Source: an uncultured Bacteroidales bacterium | GTDB lineage: Bacteria; Bacteroidota; Bacteroidia; Bacteroidales; UBA932 | DNA: 64,000 nt | NCBI GenBank assembly: GCA_944326385.1 | Contig: CALVDT010000063.1 | Location: 33,198-97,197 of the forward strand | Direction: 5' to 3' | Shown: positions 33,284 through 41,720 of the stretch, in pieces | Position numbering within the stretch: position 1 is the first letter of the stretch | Layout: each line of letters starts with the position of its first letter | Position numbers and translations under genes: made by a program | The notes under the pieces: generated by a model | What the model was told of the DNA's origin: nothing | The model's input: the letters and a program-made list of their open reading frames with translations, nothing else | Databases searched by the model: none

Positions 33284-34300
33284 ATGGAAGTTCAAATAGG
33301 AAACGATGCCAGGTATGCCGTGATAGGCTATGGGAGCTGGGCTACCGCGATTGTGGGGATGCTTACGCGGAACAGGACGGTAGTGGAGTGGTATGTCCGG
33401 AATGAAGAGGTCCTGGAAGGCCTTCAGAATGAGGGCCGGAATCCGAAATATCTTTACGAACTGGAATTCGACAGGGATTATATTCATCCGTCCGATGACA
33501 TTGATCATGTGGTTTCCAATGCGGATGTGGTCATAATCTCGGTGCCTTCCGCATTCCTGAAGGATTTTCTCGCACCGCTGACCGTACCCCTCGGGGACAA
33601 GTTCATCATTTCCGCAATAAAGGGGATAATTCCGGGGTGCTGGCAGACGGTAGCGGAGTATCTCCATGATTCATATAGTCTGAGTTTCCGCCAGATGGGC
33701 ATCATTGCCGGACCGACTCATGCCGAGGAGGTCTCCAGGGGAAAGCTTTCATTCCTTACCATAGCCAGTGCAGATGAGGCAAATGCCAGGAAGGTAGGGG
33801 AGAAGCTGGCCAGCAGATATATCCATGTGTGCTATACCAGCGATCTTTATGGTGTGGAATACGCCTCCATCCTCAAGAACATATATGCACTTTCGGCCGG
33901 TCTGGCGAAGGGACTGGGCTACGGTGACAATTTCATCGCGGTCCTTGTCTCCAACTGTGCCAACGAGATGACCCGTTTCATCCAGCAGAGTTATCCCGAT
34001 TCGAGGAATACATTCCATTCCGCCTACCTTGGGGATCTGCTTGTCACCTGTTATTCGTCATACAGCCGCAACAGGCGTCTGGGGCTGCTTATCGGTCACG
34101 GGTGTACGGTGAAGAGCGCATTGAACGAGATGACCATGATTGCCGAAGGATACTATGCGGCGGAATGCATCCGTCACATAAACCTGAAACACAAGGTGAG
34201 CATGCCTATAGCCGATATGGTTTTCGAGGTCCTTTACAAAAACAAATCTCCCCGCAAGGCCATGTCAGAACTGAGTTCCATGTTGGATATGAACCGCTGA
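33284..34300 (+). CDS. gpsA: NAD(P)H-dependent glycerol-3-phosphate dehydrogenase
   Basis: 338 aa. Reduces dihydroxyacetone phosphate to sn-glycerol 3-phosphate for phospholipids. Rossmann motif VIGYGSWATAIVGML (the usual GxGxxG reads GYGSWA), IISAIKGIIPG, IAGPTHAEEVSRGK with the GPxxAxE site, catalytic Lys in ASILKNIYALSAGLAKGLGYGDN and NRRLG. It is followed after 3 nt by menA. Confidence 0.93.
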   Translation: MEVQIGNDARYAVIGYGSWATAIVGMLTRNRTVVEWYVRNEEVLEGLQNEGRNPKYLYELEFDRDYIHPSDDIDHVVSNADVVIISVPSAFLKDFLAPLTVPLGDKFIISAIKGIIPGCWQTVAEYLHDSYSLSFRQMGIIAGPTHAEEVSRGKLSFLTIASADEANARKVGEKLASRYIHVCYTSDLYGVEYASILKNIYALSAGLAKGLGYGDNFIAVLVSNCANEMTRFIQQSYPDSRNTFHSAYLGDLLVTCYSSYSRNRRLGLLIGHGCTVKSALNEMTMIAEGYYAAECIRHINLKHKVSMPIADMVFEVLYKNKSPRKAMSELSSMLDMNR

Positions 34301-34303
34301 ATC

Positions 34304-35197
34304 ATGAAGAAGAGTCATACTTTCAAAGAATGGATGATTGCTGTCCGTCCATGGTCTTTCCCTGCTTCGGTCATGCCGCTGGTTACGATGATGTACCTTT
34401 TCTGGGTCTGGAAAGACATATCCTGGGGCTATGGCGTATGGGCGCTTGCCGACATGATCCTGTTCCACTGCGCAGCCAATACATGGAGCGACTGGTTTGA
34501 TTTCAGGAAGAAGGTGGATGCGGAGGACACTTTCGGGGCAAAGACCATAACTTCGGGAATGTTCACGGCAGACGAGATAAGGAATCTGTCCGTCTCCTTG
34601 CTTGCGGTGGCCGTGGCTGGAGGGGTTGCTCTCATGTTCATGACAGGTCTGCCGCTGCTGTGGATCGGACTCGGAGGACTGGCTTGTGCCTTGTTTTATC
34701 CACCGCTCAAGTATGCCGCTGCAGGTGATATTGTCATATTCACTGCTTTCAGCATGTTGCCGTCGATCGGTACTTCATATGCAGTTCTTGGGTTCATCGA
34801 CTGGAGCGTCCTCTGGGTGGCAGTCCCTGTGGGGCTCATAACCGTGGCCATCCTGCACATAAACAATCTGAGGGATATCATGACAGACGACCGTGCCGGG
34901 ATACATACTCTTGCTATGCGGCTCGGCGGCCGGCAGTCAATCCTCCTGTATGCATTCGAGGTCATACTTCCGTTCTTCTGGGTGTTTTCATGTGCTCTCG
35001 GGAAGATATTCCCATGGTGGACTCTCGTCGTATTCCTTGCCGCATTCCCGGCCTTGCAGAATGTCAGGACAGCTATCCGCTACCGGAAAGAAGGTATGCC
35101 GGCCATAGTAAGTCTGGATGAGAAGACCGCCAAGCTGCAGATCCTTTTCAGCCTGTCCTTTTGTCTTGCCTTTCTTGTAGCCGGTCTTCTCCGCTGA
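34304..35197 (+). CDS. menA: UbiA-family prenyltransferase, probable 1,4-dihydroxy-2-naphthoate prenyltransferase
   Basis: 297 aa with eight or nine membrane helices. The first Asp-rich motif is NTWSDWFDFRKKVDAED (NxxxDxxxD), the second NNLRDIMTDDRAG followed by HTLAMRLG; this second motif is typical of MenA, which attaches the polyprenyl chain in menaquinone synthesis. Starts 3 nt after gpsA, so they share a transcript. No other men genes are in the window, so the quinone role is by motif only. Confidence 0.85.
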   Translation: MKKSHTFKEWMIAVRPWSFPASVMPLVTMMYLFWVWKDISWGYGVWALADMILFHCAANTWSDWFDFRKKVDAEDTFGAKTITSGMFTADEIRNLSVSLLAVAVAGGVALMFMTGLPLLWIGLGGLACALFYPPLKYAAAGDIVIFTAFSMLPSIGTSYAVLGFIDWSVLWVAVPVGLITVAILHINNLRDIMTDDRAGIHTLAMRLGGRQSILLYAFEVILPFFWVFSCALGKIFPWWTLVVFLAAFPALQNVRTAIRYRKEGMPAIVSLDEKTAKLQILFSLSFCLAFLVAGLLR

Positions 35198-35281
35198 CTT
35201 CACGGCATTTTCCGGATTTTAGGATTTTCCGGGTTTTCGGCATTTTTTATGAAGATTTTTCTTCTATTCAAGGAAAATTGT

Positions 35282-35289
35282 TATATTTG
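35282..35289 (+). promoter_or_regulatory. -7 promoter box of tRNA-Gly
   Basis: TATATTTG matches TAnnTTTG and lies 53 nt before the mature tRNA start. Confidence 0.55.
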
Positions 35290-35342
35290 CAGTCCTGTTT
35301 TAAAACAGACAGTTCTTTATAACCCGTGTTAAGGGATAAATT

Positions 35343-35415
35343 GCGGAAATAGCTCAGTTGGTAGAGCATCAGCTTCCCAAGCTGAGGGTCGCGAGTTCGA
35401 ATCTCGTTTTCCGCT
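35343..35415 (+). tRNA. tRNA-Gly (anticodon CCC)
   Basis: Cloverleaf of 73 nt: acceptor GCGGAAA pairs with TTTCCGC, D-arm AGCTCAGTTGGTAGAGC, anticodon stem TCAGC/GCTGA with loop TTCCCAA (anticodon CCC), T-arm CGAG-TTCGAAT-CTCG. CCA is not encoded. Its 3' 18 nt recur 185 bp downstream at 35586-35603. Confidence 0.95.
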
Positions 35416-35536
35416 CATTCAAGCCGCTGCATCCGGAGGATGGGGCGGCTGTTTGTTTATAATGGATATGAGCTTGCTCATTAAGACATTATAAACAAAC
35501 AGGAGCATGAGCGAAGCTCATTGGCGGCTTGAATGA
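35415..35536. repeat. 122-bp imperfect palindrome directly after the tRNA
   Basis: Outer arms TCATTCAAGCCGC (35415-35427) and GCGGCTTGAATGA (35524-35536) are perfect complements; inner arms GTTTGTTTATAATG (35451-35464) and CATTATAAACAAAC (35487-35500) are also perfect. Two small hairpins built on TGAGC/GCTCA sit around the centre (35469-35480 and 35507-35521). No coding potential. Confidence 0.85.
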
Positions 35537-35560
35537 AAGTGCCTCCCCGGCGAGGGGCAT

Positions 35561-35603
35561 CGAGATGTCGGAGTGCAGCGACGAAATCTCGTTTTCCGCT
35601 CAT
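35561..35603 (+). repeat. Degenerate tRNA-Gly 3'-end copy (attachment-site-like) in a terminator-like hairpin
   Basis: ATCTCGTTTTCCGCTCAT (35586-35603) repeats the tRNA 3' end and flank (35401-35418) exactly. Upstream CGAGATGTCG (35561-35570) pairs with CGAC (35579-35582) and ATCTCG (35586-35591), and TTTT follows, so it could also terminate tRNA transcripts. Duplication of a tRNA 3' end is the usual mark of tyrosine-integrase insertion, but no integrase is present. Confidence 0.65.
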
Positions 35604-35624
35604 CCCGCAGCAAACCATCCTATA

Positions 35625-35783
35625 CCAGTACCAAAATCGCAGGAAAAGTGGCAGTGGTCGCAACAGACTATCGATGACCAGTACCAAAATCACCGAGAAA
35701 GTGGCAGTGGTCGCAACAGCCTATCGATGACCAGTACCAAAATCGCGGGAAAAGTGGCAGTAGTCGCAGCAGCAAGATTTTGG
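35625..35783. repeat. 53-bp tandem repeat, three copies
   Basis: Units begin CCAGTACCAAAATC at 35625, 35678 and 35731, each followed by AAAGTGGCAGTGGTCGCA and a GACTATCGATGA-like tail; the third unit decays after about 40 nt. Copies differ at several sites, so they are not fresh. Short open frames exist across them on both strands but none resembles a protein, so I treat the block as non-coding. Confidence 0.85.
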
Positions 35784-35791
35784 GCAGCCAT

Positions 35792-35928
35792 ATATAGCTC
35801 CCGCTCGACAAAGTCAAAAAAATTTGCCTTTGTTAATTGCTATATTTGGTCACTGCGTGCCCACATATAGCTCCCGCTCGACAAAGTCAAAAAAATTTGC
35901 CTTTGTTCTCGCTTAATCGCTATATTTA
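35792..35928 (+). repeat. Duplicated 43-bp segment plus promoter-like box upstream of bioA
   Basis: A 43-bp segment beginning ATATAGCTCCCGCTCGAC is exactly repeated at 35792-35834 and 35865-35907. Each copy is followed by TTAAT(T/C)GCTATATTT, giving TATATTTG at 35841 and TATATTTA at 35921. The second box has TTTG 21 nt upstream (35896-35899) and lies 51 nt before the bioA ATG; it is the likeliest bioA promoter. No known biotin operator is recognised. The whole 563-nt gap 35416-35978 holds only these repeats and no gene. Confidence 0.75.
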
Positions 35929-35978
35929 CCACAGAGAAGCTGCAGTGCTGGCTATAAGGAACTAACAGTGAAAATAAG

Positions 35979-37247
35979 ATGAATGAGAATTTCGACAGGG
36001 AACACCTCTGGCATCCATATACTTCCACTTCAAATCCATTGCCGGTCTATAAGGTAGAACGGGCGGAAGGGGCTGAGATAATACTTGAAGGAGGAAGGCT
36101 GCTGGTCGACGGGATGTCATCATGGTGGTGTGCCATCCACGGCTATAATCATCCGGTCCTGAATGCTGCGGCACAGGACCAGTTGCAGAAAATGTCGCAC
36201 GTCATGTTCGGAGGACTGACCCATGATCCGGCGATAGAGCTCGGCAGGCTGCTTCTGAAGATAGCCCCGCCTTCGATGAGCAAGATTTTCTATGCGGACA
36301 GCGGTTCCGTGGCCGTGGAAGTCGCCATGAAGATGGCCGTGCAGTACCAGTATTCCACAGGACACCATGAAAAGACGAATTTCGTGACCATCCGCTGCGG
36401 CTATCATGGCGATACCTGGAATGCAATGTCCGTCTGCGATCCCGTCACAGGGATGCACGGCCTTTTCGGCTCTGCGCTTCCGGTGCGTTTCTTCGTGCCT
36501 TCCCCTTCCTCCAGATTTGACGGAGAATGGAATCCAGACGATATCAGACCTTTGCAGGATACCATCGAAGCACATCATGAAGAACTCGCCGCTTTAATCC
36601 TTGAGCCCGTAGTCCAAGGGGCAGGAGGCATGCGGTTCTATCATCCAGAGTACATCCGTCAGGCTGCCAAGTTGTGCCGTGAACACGGAATCCTCCTGAT
36701 TTTCGATGAGATAGCCACAGGCTTCGGCAGGACAGGGAAGCTTTTCGCATGGGAACATGCCGGTGTGGAGCCGGACATCATGTGCATAGGCAAGGCATTG
36801 ACCGGAGGCTATATGACCTTCTCCGCAGTCCTGGCTTCCGAACCTGTGGCAGACGGCATTTCGGACAATCCACCCCATGCTTTCATGCACGGGCCTACAT
36901 TCATGGGCAATCCTCTTGCCTGCTCAGTCGCCAAGGCATCGACGGAACTCCTTCTTGGTCAGGACTGGCAAAGCCGCGTCCGCGCAATAGAGAATCAGCT
37001 CCGATGTGAGCTTGCCCCTGTATCGGCATTCAGGGCAGTCAACGACGTGCGCGTACTCGGGGCTATAGGGGTGATAGAAGTGAAAGAACCTGTGGATATG
37101 GCATTCATGCAGAGACGTTTTGTCGATGAAGGCGTGTGGGTGAGGCCTTTCGGACGTCTGGTCTATGTCATGCCTCCTTATGTAATCACACAGGCGCAGT
37201 TGTCCCGTCTGACATCGGCCCTTGTGAAAATCGTCAGCGAACTTTGA
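35979..37247 (+). CDS. bioA: Adenosylmethionine-8-amino-7-oxononanoate aminotransferase
   Basis: 422 aa class III PLP aminotransferase of biotin synthesis (KAPA to DAPA with SAM as amino donor). [15 protein letters not shown] at the N-terminus and [15 protein letters not shown] are BioA signatures; the PLP aspartate is in [13 protein letters not shown] and the Schiff-base lysine in [11 protein letters not shown]. Followed after 4 nt by bioD. bioB and bioF are not in the window. Confidence 0.95.
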   Translation: MNENFDREHLWHPYTSTSNPLPVYKVERAEGAEIILEGGRLLVDGMSSWWCAIHGYNHPVLNAAAQDQLQKMSHVMFGGLTHDPAIELGRLLLKIAPPSMSKIFYADSGSVAVEVAMKMAVQYQYSTGHHEKTNFVTIRCGYHGDTWNAMSVCDPVTGMHGLFGSALPVRFFVPSPSSRFDGEWNPDDIRPLQDTIEAHHEELAALILEPVVQGAGGMRFYHPEYIRQAAKLCREHGILLIFDEIATGFGRTGKLFAWEHAGVEPDIMCIGKALTGGYMTFSAVLASEPVADGISDNPPHAFMHGPTFMGNPLACSVAKASTELLLGQDWQSRVRAIENQLRCELAPVSAFRAVNDVRVLGAIGVIEVKEPVDMAFMQRRFVDEGVWVRPFGRLVYVMPPYVITQAQLSRLTSALVKIVSEL

Positions 37248-37251
37248 GAAT

Positions 37252-37956
37252 ATGGAGAACGTATATTTTGTAAGCGGTATCGATACCGGGATAGGGAAAA
37301 GCTGCGCTACCGGCTATCTGGCCAGACTGTGGAACGGAAGGGGAGTGAGGACCATCACACAGAAACTCATCCAGACGGGCAATACCGGAATGTCGGAAGA
37401 TATAGAACTGCACCGGAGGATCATGGGATGCGGATTGCTGCCGGAAGACCATGAAGGTCTGACAATGCCGGAGATCTTCACCTATCCGTGTTCGCCTCAT
37501 CTGGCCGCCGAGATAGATGGCAGGCAGATAGATTTCGGAAAGATAGACAGGGCTGTCGAAGAACTTTCGCGCAGGTACGATGCTGTCCTGCTGGAAGGCG
37601 CTGGAGGACTCATGGTGCCTCTGACGAGGCAATATCTGACCATTGACTATGTTGCCGACCGCGGATATCCTACAGTTTTCGTCACTTCCGGCCGTTTGGG
37701 CAGCATAAACCATCTGCTGCTCAGTCTGGAAGCACTCGGTCGGAGAGGTCTCCGGCTGCACACTCTCATATACAATATGTACCCGGCCGATGAAGACAGG
37801 ATCATACAGAGAGACACCATGGATTATGTCAGGAAATATTTGTCTGAAAACTTCCCTGATACAGAATTCGTCCCTCTTCCGGTCATTGTCCAGGATCAGG
37901 GCTATCCTGATTCCGGCAGGTGCCCACAGGAAAATCCTGCAGATATAAAGTCATGA
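37252..37956 (+). CDS. bioD: Dethiobiotin synthetase
   Basis: 234 aa. Closes the ureido ring of DAPA using ATP and CO2. P-loop SGIDTGIGKSCATGYL near residue 8, the substrate Lys in TQKLIQTG, and LLEGAGGLMVPLT (EGAGG motif). Ordinary length. Second gene of the bioA-bioD unit; the next gene starts 7 nt later. Confidence 0.94.
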   Translation: MENVYFVSGIDTGIGKSCATGYLARLWNGRGVRTITQKLIQTGNTGMSEDIELHRRIMGCGLLPEDHEGLTMPEIFTYPCSPHLAAEIDGRQIDFGKIDRAVEELSRRYDAVLLEGAGGLMVPLTRQYLTIDYVADRGYPTVFVTSGRLGSINHLLLSLEALGRRGLRLHTLIYNMYPADEDRIIQRDTMDYVRKYLSENFPDTEFVPLPVIVQDQGYPDSGRCPQENPADIKS

Positions 37957-37963
37957 TTGTCTG

Positions 37964-39172
37964 ATGATAGGAATAGTTGATAAAAAGGATTGCTGCGGGT
38001 GTTCCGCTTGTGTCCAGATTTGTCCCGTCAAGTGTATTCATTTACAGGAAGACTCGGAAGGCTTTCTGTATCCGGTAGTTGACAAGGCCGGATGCATCGA
38101 ATGCGGCCGATGTGAAAAAGCATGTCCGTTTCTGAATGCGGAGAATGGACGGAAGCCTCTGAAAGTCTTTGCCGCGCAGAGCATGGAAGAGGAGTTGAGG
38201 GCATGCAGTTCTTCAGGAGGGATATTCACATTGCTCGCAATGCGGACGATAGAGGAGGGTGGAGTCGTTTTCGGAGTCAGGTTTGATGAAGAATGGCAGC
38301 CGGTGTTCGATTACGCGGACACGGCGGAAGGTATAGCGGCATTCAGGGGCTCGAAGTACGTGCAGGCAATAGTCGGGAATGCTTATGTTGAAGCAAAAGC
38401 CTTTCTGGAACAAGGCCGGAAAGTGATGTTCTGCGGAACACCATGCCAGATAGCCGGCCTGAAACGCTTCATGAGATCGGAACCGGAGAATCTTCTTGCA
38501 GTGGATGTCGTATGCCACGGCGTCCCGAGTCCATTGGTATGGAGACAATATCTCCGGGAAACGGTTAAGTCCGAAGCATCTCCTGTAATAACCGGTATCT
38601 GCTTCAGGGACAAGAAGACAGGCTGGAAGAAATACAGCCTTGTAGTCCGCGGGAAGTCAGTGCATGACGGGCAGGATTCAATCCTGGTGTCCGAAATGCA
38701 TATGGAGAACAGGTTCATGCAGGCCTTCCTGTCCGACATGATTTTGCGTCAGAGCTGTTATGCCTGCAAAGTCAAGGGAGGACGCTCCCTCAGTGACATT
38801 ACGATAGCCGATTTCTGGGGTGTGTCCGGATTCCATCCGGAAATGGATGATGACCTCGGGACCAATCTTGTCTTTGCATATACGGAAAAAGGCCTGGAGC
38901 ACCTGAATGCCGTTCTGCCGGAAACGAGATATACCGGATCGGAATATGAAAACGGTATATATGCCAATCCATGCGTGGAAAACAGTCCGGCAATCCCGAA
39001 ATACAGGCATCTGTTCTGGAAAGATTTCCTCAAAACCGGCATGTCGGCCATGGACATTATGCATAAACGGATGCAGGCAAGGGGTGTCCGAAGGTTATTC
39101 TGGTCACTCCGTGACCTTTTCAGGTGGTCGGACTCACGTTATTTCAACTGCAGAAGCCAGCCAGGAACATAG
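37964..39172 (+). CDS. Ferredoxin/FrhB-type flavoprotein (F420 hydrogenase beta-subunit family)
   Basis: 402 aa. Two [4Fe-4S] motifs at the N-terminus, CCGCSACVQICPVKC and CIECGRCEKACPF, then the FrhB/FdhB N domain (FAAQSMEEELRACSSSGGIF) and C domain with VMFCGTPCQIAGLKRF and CHGVPSPLVWRQYL. Family members are FAD-binding electron-transfer proteins; in Bacteroidota they usually sit in surface-polysaccharide clusters beside pyruvyltransferases. Here it follows bioD by 7 nt, an unusual place. The 3' end overlaps the convergent DUF4955 gene by 34 nt. Confidence 0.85.
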   Translation: MIGIVDKKDCCGCSACVQICPVKCIHLQEDSEGFLYPVVDKAGCIECGRCEKACPFLNAENGRKPLKVFAAQSMEEELRACSSSGGIFTLLAMRTIEEGGVVFGVRFDEEWQPVFDYADTAEGIAAFRGSKYVQAIVGNAYVEAKAFLEQGRKVMFCGTPCQIAGLKRFMRSEPENLLAVDVVCHGVPSPLVWRQYLRETVKSEASPVITGICFRDKKTGWKKYSLVVRGKSVHDGQDSILVSEMHMENRFMQAFLSDMILRQSCYACKVKGGRSLSDITIADFWGVSGFHPEMDDDLGTNLVFAYTEKGLEHLNAVLPETRYTGSEYENGIYANPCVENSPAIPKYRHLFWKDFLKTGMSAMDIMHKRMQARGVRRLFWSLRDLFRWSDSRYFNCRSQPGT

Positions 39173-41598
39173 CCGAGTCTGTGCTCGAGCTGGGCTTCAT
39201 ACAGGGATTCAGGAGAGACAGGAATGCCGTGGCTGTAGTCTGTAATGACCTGATTCTGGTCGAACGCAGTCTCCGCCCCATGGAAGCCGGCAATTATCGG
39301 CGGGAGGAATTTCCACCAGTCGGAACTGTCATCCCACCATACCCATGTGCCGGAATACGGTGTCGTGCTGTTGAAATTCCAGATGGTCAGGTCAGCCAGG
39401 TGGTTAGGAAGCTGTGCCTTGTCGCCTCCGGCCCTGAGCATGTTCCAGCCTCCTGTGCAGCAGTCTATCAGCGTGGCCCTCGGCTGGGTGGCGTGAGATT
39501 CGAAGTTGCTGTCGTTGCCCCAGACATTGCGCCAGAGTACGGCGCCCATGCTTTGCTTGGACACCCCGACTGCGTGGTACTGGCCGGTCCATTCCATGGT
39601 GCTGCCCTGGATATGCTTGCCTGACTCGTCAAGATCAAGACCTTCCGCATAGTCAAGTACGGCTCCGAGAAATACTCTTGAAGAGCCTTGCGATCTGATG
39701 GCGGCGTGGCCTCTGTTGCCCTCTATAAGGACGTCATAGACAGATACGTTTGCGCTTCCTATTATCGAGCAGCATTCGCTTACGCTGTTGAACCGGACTC
39801 TTCTCATCCAGGAGTTCGTAAGCCTGTTCACGCTTATGAGCTTGTATGCCCCGTCGTCATGCCACGATGCATGGTGGATGAAATCATCCTTGGAGTGTCC
39901 GGCGAAAGTCAGGTCTTCGATTCCCACGTTCTCGTAATGCTCGAAACCCAGTATCGACCATCCCCAGCCGGCATCTACGGCATGCATGAGCGGCTCGTGG
40001 AAGGTCACTGTATTGCCGTCGACGGCTTTGATCTGATGATAGTCATTGACGGAGACTCCCGTACTTGATGTTATCACCCATGACGGATCTGCGGAATAAG
40101 GCGCCATCTCGGCGGCTACCACGTCCGGAGAATTGTTCTGCATGTAAAGACATATCCATTGGCCCTCTTTCAGACTGCCGGCATTGTCCACCTTTACGGA
40201 GAATGTCCCCTTTTCTGCATTTTCCGTTACATTGGCGAGAGGACTGTTGTACAGCACTCCCGTGTTGTGCTTGATCTGGATCATGTCAGGGGAGGAATAC
40301 AGCTGCTCACTGTCCGGCTGGTTCGGTGCATTCATGGAGATGGTGGTCTTGTCCCTTCCGGCTCCTTTCAGTATCAGGTCTCCGCTCCTGATGATGATAG
40401 AGTGGCTCTTGCCTTCAGGCGTGTCGTCATCGGCTGTGTGAAGAATGAAGTTGCCCTCCGGGAAATAGAGTATGGCTCTGGCCGATTTAGTGTCGGTGAA
40501 TGTGATCTGTGTCCCGAATTGCCCTCCGTTCTTCGGCGCTCCGAATACATCGGTAAGCATGTCTATGAATGCCTGGCGGTCGCTGATGTCATCCGAGCCG
40601 TCCGCTCCGTAGTTTTCTATGTTGTAGACCTTGTAGCCGTTGCTTGCAGTGCAGGAGCCGTCAGCATTCTCTGTCACCGTGACTTCTTCCGGAGCTGTCT
40701 CACCGTGCATGTAGCCTGCGTACGAGAAGTCCAGAAGGATGTTGTCTTCGTTCTGATCCGTAAAATCCTGGAAAAGGTCGCTTTCGGGACTTTCCACGGC
40801 ATCACCGGCATCTATGTCCACATTCAGGATCTCTCCTGCACGGAGGCTTTTGTATTTGCTGATTTCCTGGATGATATGACGGGAATCGGAGAATTTGACT
40901 ATGATATCGATATCCGTATATGCCCGCGGCAATACGCACAGGTAATAAGGACCGTCTGCAAGTGTGCCTCCGTCCTTGTCGTATAGTCTTACACCTCTCT
41001 TCTGATCCCCTGATGCTTTTGCTGAAGGAGCAGAGTCAAAGGCATTTACAGAGTATTCTCCTGTCATCCCCTGAGCTGCCGAGAGCTGGATGCTCTTTAT
41101 CTTCATATCAGATGGCATGTTAGCTACATTTACCCGGACAAGAGCCGTGATGTTCTTGAATGTCAATGTACTGCCGTCGCATTCCGCTACTGCCGGACTG
41201 GTCATTGTACTGAAAGTCCCGTCCGTACCGGAATTCTGCTCGGACGGCAGGAAAGAACTTATCGTACCGGAGACGCAGCCGGCTTCTTCCGAATACGGAT
41301 ACAGTCCATAGTAAGTCGCATCCGGTTTTGCCTCTCCGGAGAATGTGGCTGTGGAAGATCCCGCTCCGTCTTTCAGAGTGAAGCGGTTGTTGCCGCTGCC
41401 GTCGAAGATACTGATCATGTCTCCCTTGGACCACAGCATTTCCTCTCCATCTATGGCCGTCTTTGACTTGTAATCCTGGATGATGGCATTGAATGTCAAT
41501 GCGGACTTGTCCTGGCCGGTCTCGAGATTTTCATCCTTGCATGATGTTGCGGCCAGCAGCAGGCATGCTGCAAAAGTGTATGTAAGCAGATTTTTCAT
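39139..41598 (-). CDS. Lipoprotein with fimbrillin-like N-terminus and DUF4955 beta-helix region
   Basis: 819 aa. Lipoprotein signal MKNLLTYTFAACLLLAATSC, so ATG 41598 is preferred over 41610. Residues about 30-250 resemble the fimbrillin/Mfa fold (LTFNAIIQDYKSKTAI, MLWSKGDMISIFDG, YYGLYPYS). From about 290 on it matches the protein at 44059-46650: LLDFSYAGYMHGE, YNIENYGADGSDD (the pectate-lyase-superfamily start), then a long right-handed beta-helix and the end WWDDSSDWWKFLPPI. DUF4955 has no proven activity; in a glycosaminoglycan locus a lyase, epimerase or binding role is possible. Separated from the upstream gene by a terminator. Confidence 0.8.
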   Translation of the reverse strand: MKNLLTYTFAACLLLAATSCKDENLETGQDKSALTFNAIIQDYKSKTAIDGEEMLWSKGDMISIFDGSGNNRFTLKDGAGSSTATFSGEAKPDATYYGLYPYSEEAGCVSGTISSFLPSEQNSGTDGTFSTMTSPAVAECDGSTLTFKNITALVRVNVANMPSDMKIKSIQLSAAQGMTGEYSVNAFDSAPSAKASGDQKRGVRLYDKDGGTLADGPYYLCVLPRAYTDIDIIVKFSDSRHIIQEISKYKSLRAGEILNVDIDAGDAVESPESDLFQDFTDQNEDNILLDFSYAGYMHGETAPEEVTVTENADGSCTASNGYKVYNIENYGADGSDDISDRQAFIDMLTDVFGAPKNGGQFGTQITFTDTKSARAILYFPEGNFILHTADDDTPEGKSHSIIIRSGDLILKGAGRDKTTISMNAPNQPDSEQLYSSPDMIQIKHNTGVLYNSPLANVTENAEKGTFSVKVDNAGSLKEGQWICLYMQNNSPDVVAAEMAPYSADPSWVITSSTGVSVNDYHQIKAVDGNTVTFHEPLMHAVDAGWGWSILGFEHYENVGIEDLTFAGHSKDDFIHHASWHDDGAYKLISVNRLTNSWMRRVRFNSVSECCSIIGSANVSVYDVLIEGNRGHAAIRSQGSSRVFLGAVLDYAEGLDLDESGKHIQGSTMEWTGQYHAVGVSKQSMGAVLWRNVWGNDSNFESHATQPRATLIDCCTGGWNMLRAGGDKAQLPNHLADLTIWNFNSTTPYSGTWVWWDDSSDWWKFLPPIIAGFHGAETAFDQNQVITDYSHGIPVSPESLYEAQLEHRLGYVPGWLLQLK

Positions 41599-41665
41599 GA
41601 TCGTATCCATTCTTGCGGATTCCGGAGACTGTCCGTCCCGGTTTCCGTCCCGATTGTAAAATAAT

Positions 41666-41701
41666 AGAAGAGTGACCCGGAGATGTATGGGTCACCCTTC
41701 T
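41666..41701 (-). terminator. Terminator after the DUF4988/beta-helix gene
   Basis: Arms AGAAGAGTGACCC (41666-41678) and GGGTCACCCTTCT (41689-41701) pair with one mismatch around a 10-nt loop. On the minus strand it lies 20 nt after the stop at 41721 and is followed by ATTATTTTAC. It would reduce transcription into the last gene of this arm. Confidence 0.7.
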
Positions 41702-41720
41702 TGAAGGCTGTGGCAGAGGA

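Noticed and set aside
35625-35783. Possible CRISPR array
   Set aside because: Units are directly adjacent without unique spacers, there are only three, and there are no cas genes.
35481-35870. Short frames over the tandem repeats after tRNA-Gly
   Set aside because: They exist only because the 53-bp repeat lacks stops in some frames; period 53 is not a multiple of 3, so the repeated peptide changes frame each unit.
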